In this document: one piece after another, positions 63,719-64,000 of the stretch
Numbering within the stretch: the stretch's first letter is position 1
Layout of the letters: each line of letters begins with the position of its first letter
From: Streptomyces wuyuanensis
GTDB lineage: Bacteria > Actinomycetota > Actinomycetes > Streptomycetales > Streptomycetaceae
Assembly: GCF_900103455.1 (NCBI RefSeq)
Contig: NZ_FNHI01000011.1
Span: forward strand, 124,001-188,000
Direction of reading: 5' to 3'
DNA: 64,000 bases
Translations under genes and position numbers: made by a program
Notes under the pieces: model-generated
Database searches by the model: none
Told to the model about the DNA's origin: nothing
The model's input: only the letters and a program-made list of their open reading frames with translations

Positions 63719-64000
63719 GTGAGCACCGCCGGACTGACCGACTGGGCCTATCCGCTCGCGGAGTCGCTGCTCGCCGAGCCGCTACCGCGGCGGTGGGCGC
63801 ACTCGCTCGGGGTCGCCGAGCGGGCTCGGATCATCGCGCCGATCCTGGACGACGATGCCGAGCTGCTGGAGGCCGCGGCGGTACTCCATGACATCGGCTA
63901 TTCCCCCGACCTTGCCAAGACCGGATTTCATCCGCTCGACGGGGCCCGGTACCTGCGGGACGTCGCCAACGCTGATGCTCGCGTGGCCCGTCTCGTGGCT
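63719..64000 (+). CDS. HD-domain phosphohydrolase-like protein (partial, runs off the window)
   Basis: The visible 94 residues start MSTAGLTDWAYPLAESLLAE. They contain the HD metal motif in WAHSLGVAERARII and AAVLHDIGYSPDLAKTGFHPLDGARYLRD. The HDIG pair His-Asp is intact. GTG start at 63719, with GAGAGGAGCG upstream, nearly touching the GntR stop. Members hydrolyse nucleotides or phosphate esters. The C-terminus lies beyond the window. Confidence 0.85.
   Translation, partial: MSTAGLTDWAYPLAESLLAEPLPRRWAHSLGVAERARIIAPILDDDAELLEAAAVLHDIGYSPDLAKTGFHPLDGARYLRDVANADARVARLVA

Overview
The window is a very GC-rich, actinobacterial chromosome segment, almost certainly from a Streptomyces. The evidence is strong G/C bias at third codon positions, frequent GTG starts, purine-rich ribosome binding sites, many 4-base ATGA/GTGA gene overlaps, and a gene order (mfd, lipoprotein-type ABC pair, glmU-prs-rplY-pth, ppc, desaturase-tetR, galTEK, tatD-rpfB-rsmA-ispE, rsmI-pmt) that I recall from the S. 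coelicolor core around SCO3109-SCO3154. That synteny is from memory and was not checked.

Layout. 0.1-6.0 kb: a secreted Pro-rich beta-helix protein and the transcription-repair coupling factor Mfd. 6.2-8.9 kb: a SigE-family ECF sigma factor, a one-pass membrane partner and a DUF2079 membrane protein. 8.9-16.7 kb: a FtsX/MacB-type ABC exporter, a DHA2 drug exporter, and a DUF485 plus ActP-like acetate symporter pair. 16.8-24.4 kb: a DivIVA-like coiled-coil protein, then a compact cluster of nucleic-acid-targeting toxin and SUKH immunity domains, then an orphan NarL-type histidine kinase. 24.6-30.2 kb: a frameshifted HTH gene beside tRNA-Gln(TTG), then glmU, prs, rplY and pth. 30.3-38.3 kb: ppc, a desaturase with TetR regulator, a VOC protein, a trans-aconitate methyltransferase divergent from a MarR regulator, a LuxR-type response regulator and a GNAT acetyltransferase. 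38.3-46.7 kb: the Leloir operon galT-galE-galK, a second LuxR-type regulator whose receiver lacks the phospho-acceptor Asp, and two paralogous membrane-anchored PQQ-type beta-propellers. 46.9-59.6 kb: a Uup-like ABC-F ATPase, a WhiJ-like HTH plus tandem DUF397 pair, an acyltransferase-3 protein, the coupled tatD-rpfB-rsmA-ispE set, a small zinc-ribbon protein, rsmI and the protein O-mannosyltransferase pmt. 59.8-64.0 kb: an accessory stretch, partly of visibly lower GC, with a ScoMcrA-like HNH endonuclease, an AlbA/Schlafen-type ATP-binding protein, a GntR regulator and an HD-domain protein cut by the window end.

The most interesting unit is 17.9-23.0 kb. Two proteins each join a toxin-type catalytic domain (a CDA-fold deaminase with an HxE and CX6C site; a WHH-type HNH nuclease) to a SUKH immunity domain in one chain. 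Divergent from them is a two-gene pair of a YwqJ-type deaminase and a SUKH-3 protein. None has an export signal, so the set looks like an intracellular toxin/immunity or defence module, not a secreted competition toxin. Other points worth checking are the Asp-less receiver, a 14-bp perfect palindrome in front of a probably leaderless marR gene, a 12-bp palindrome before the desaturase gene, and several microsatellites and minisatellites (in the deaminase gene, in galK, after the ispE stop, and next to tatD).
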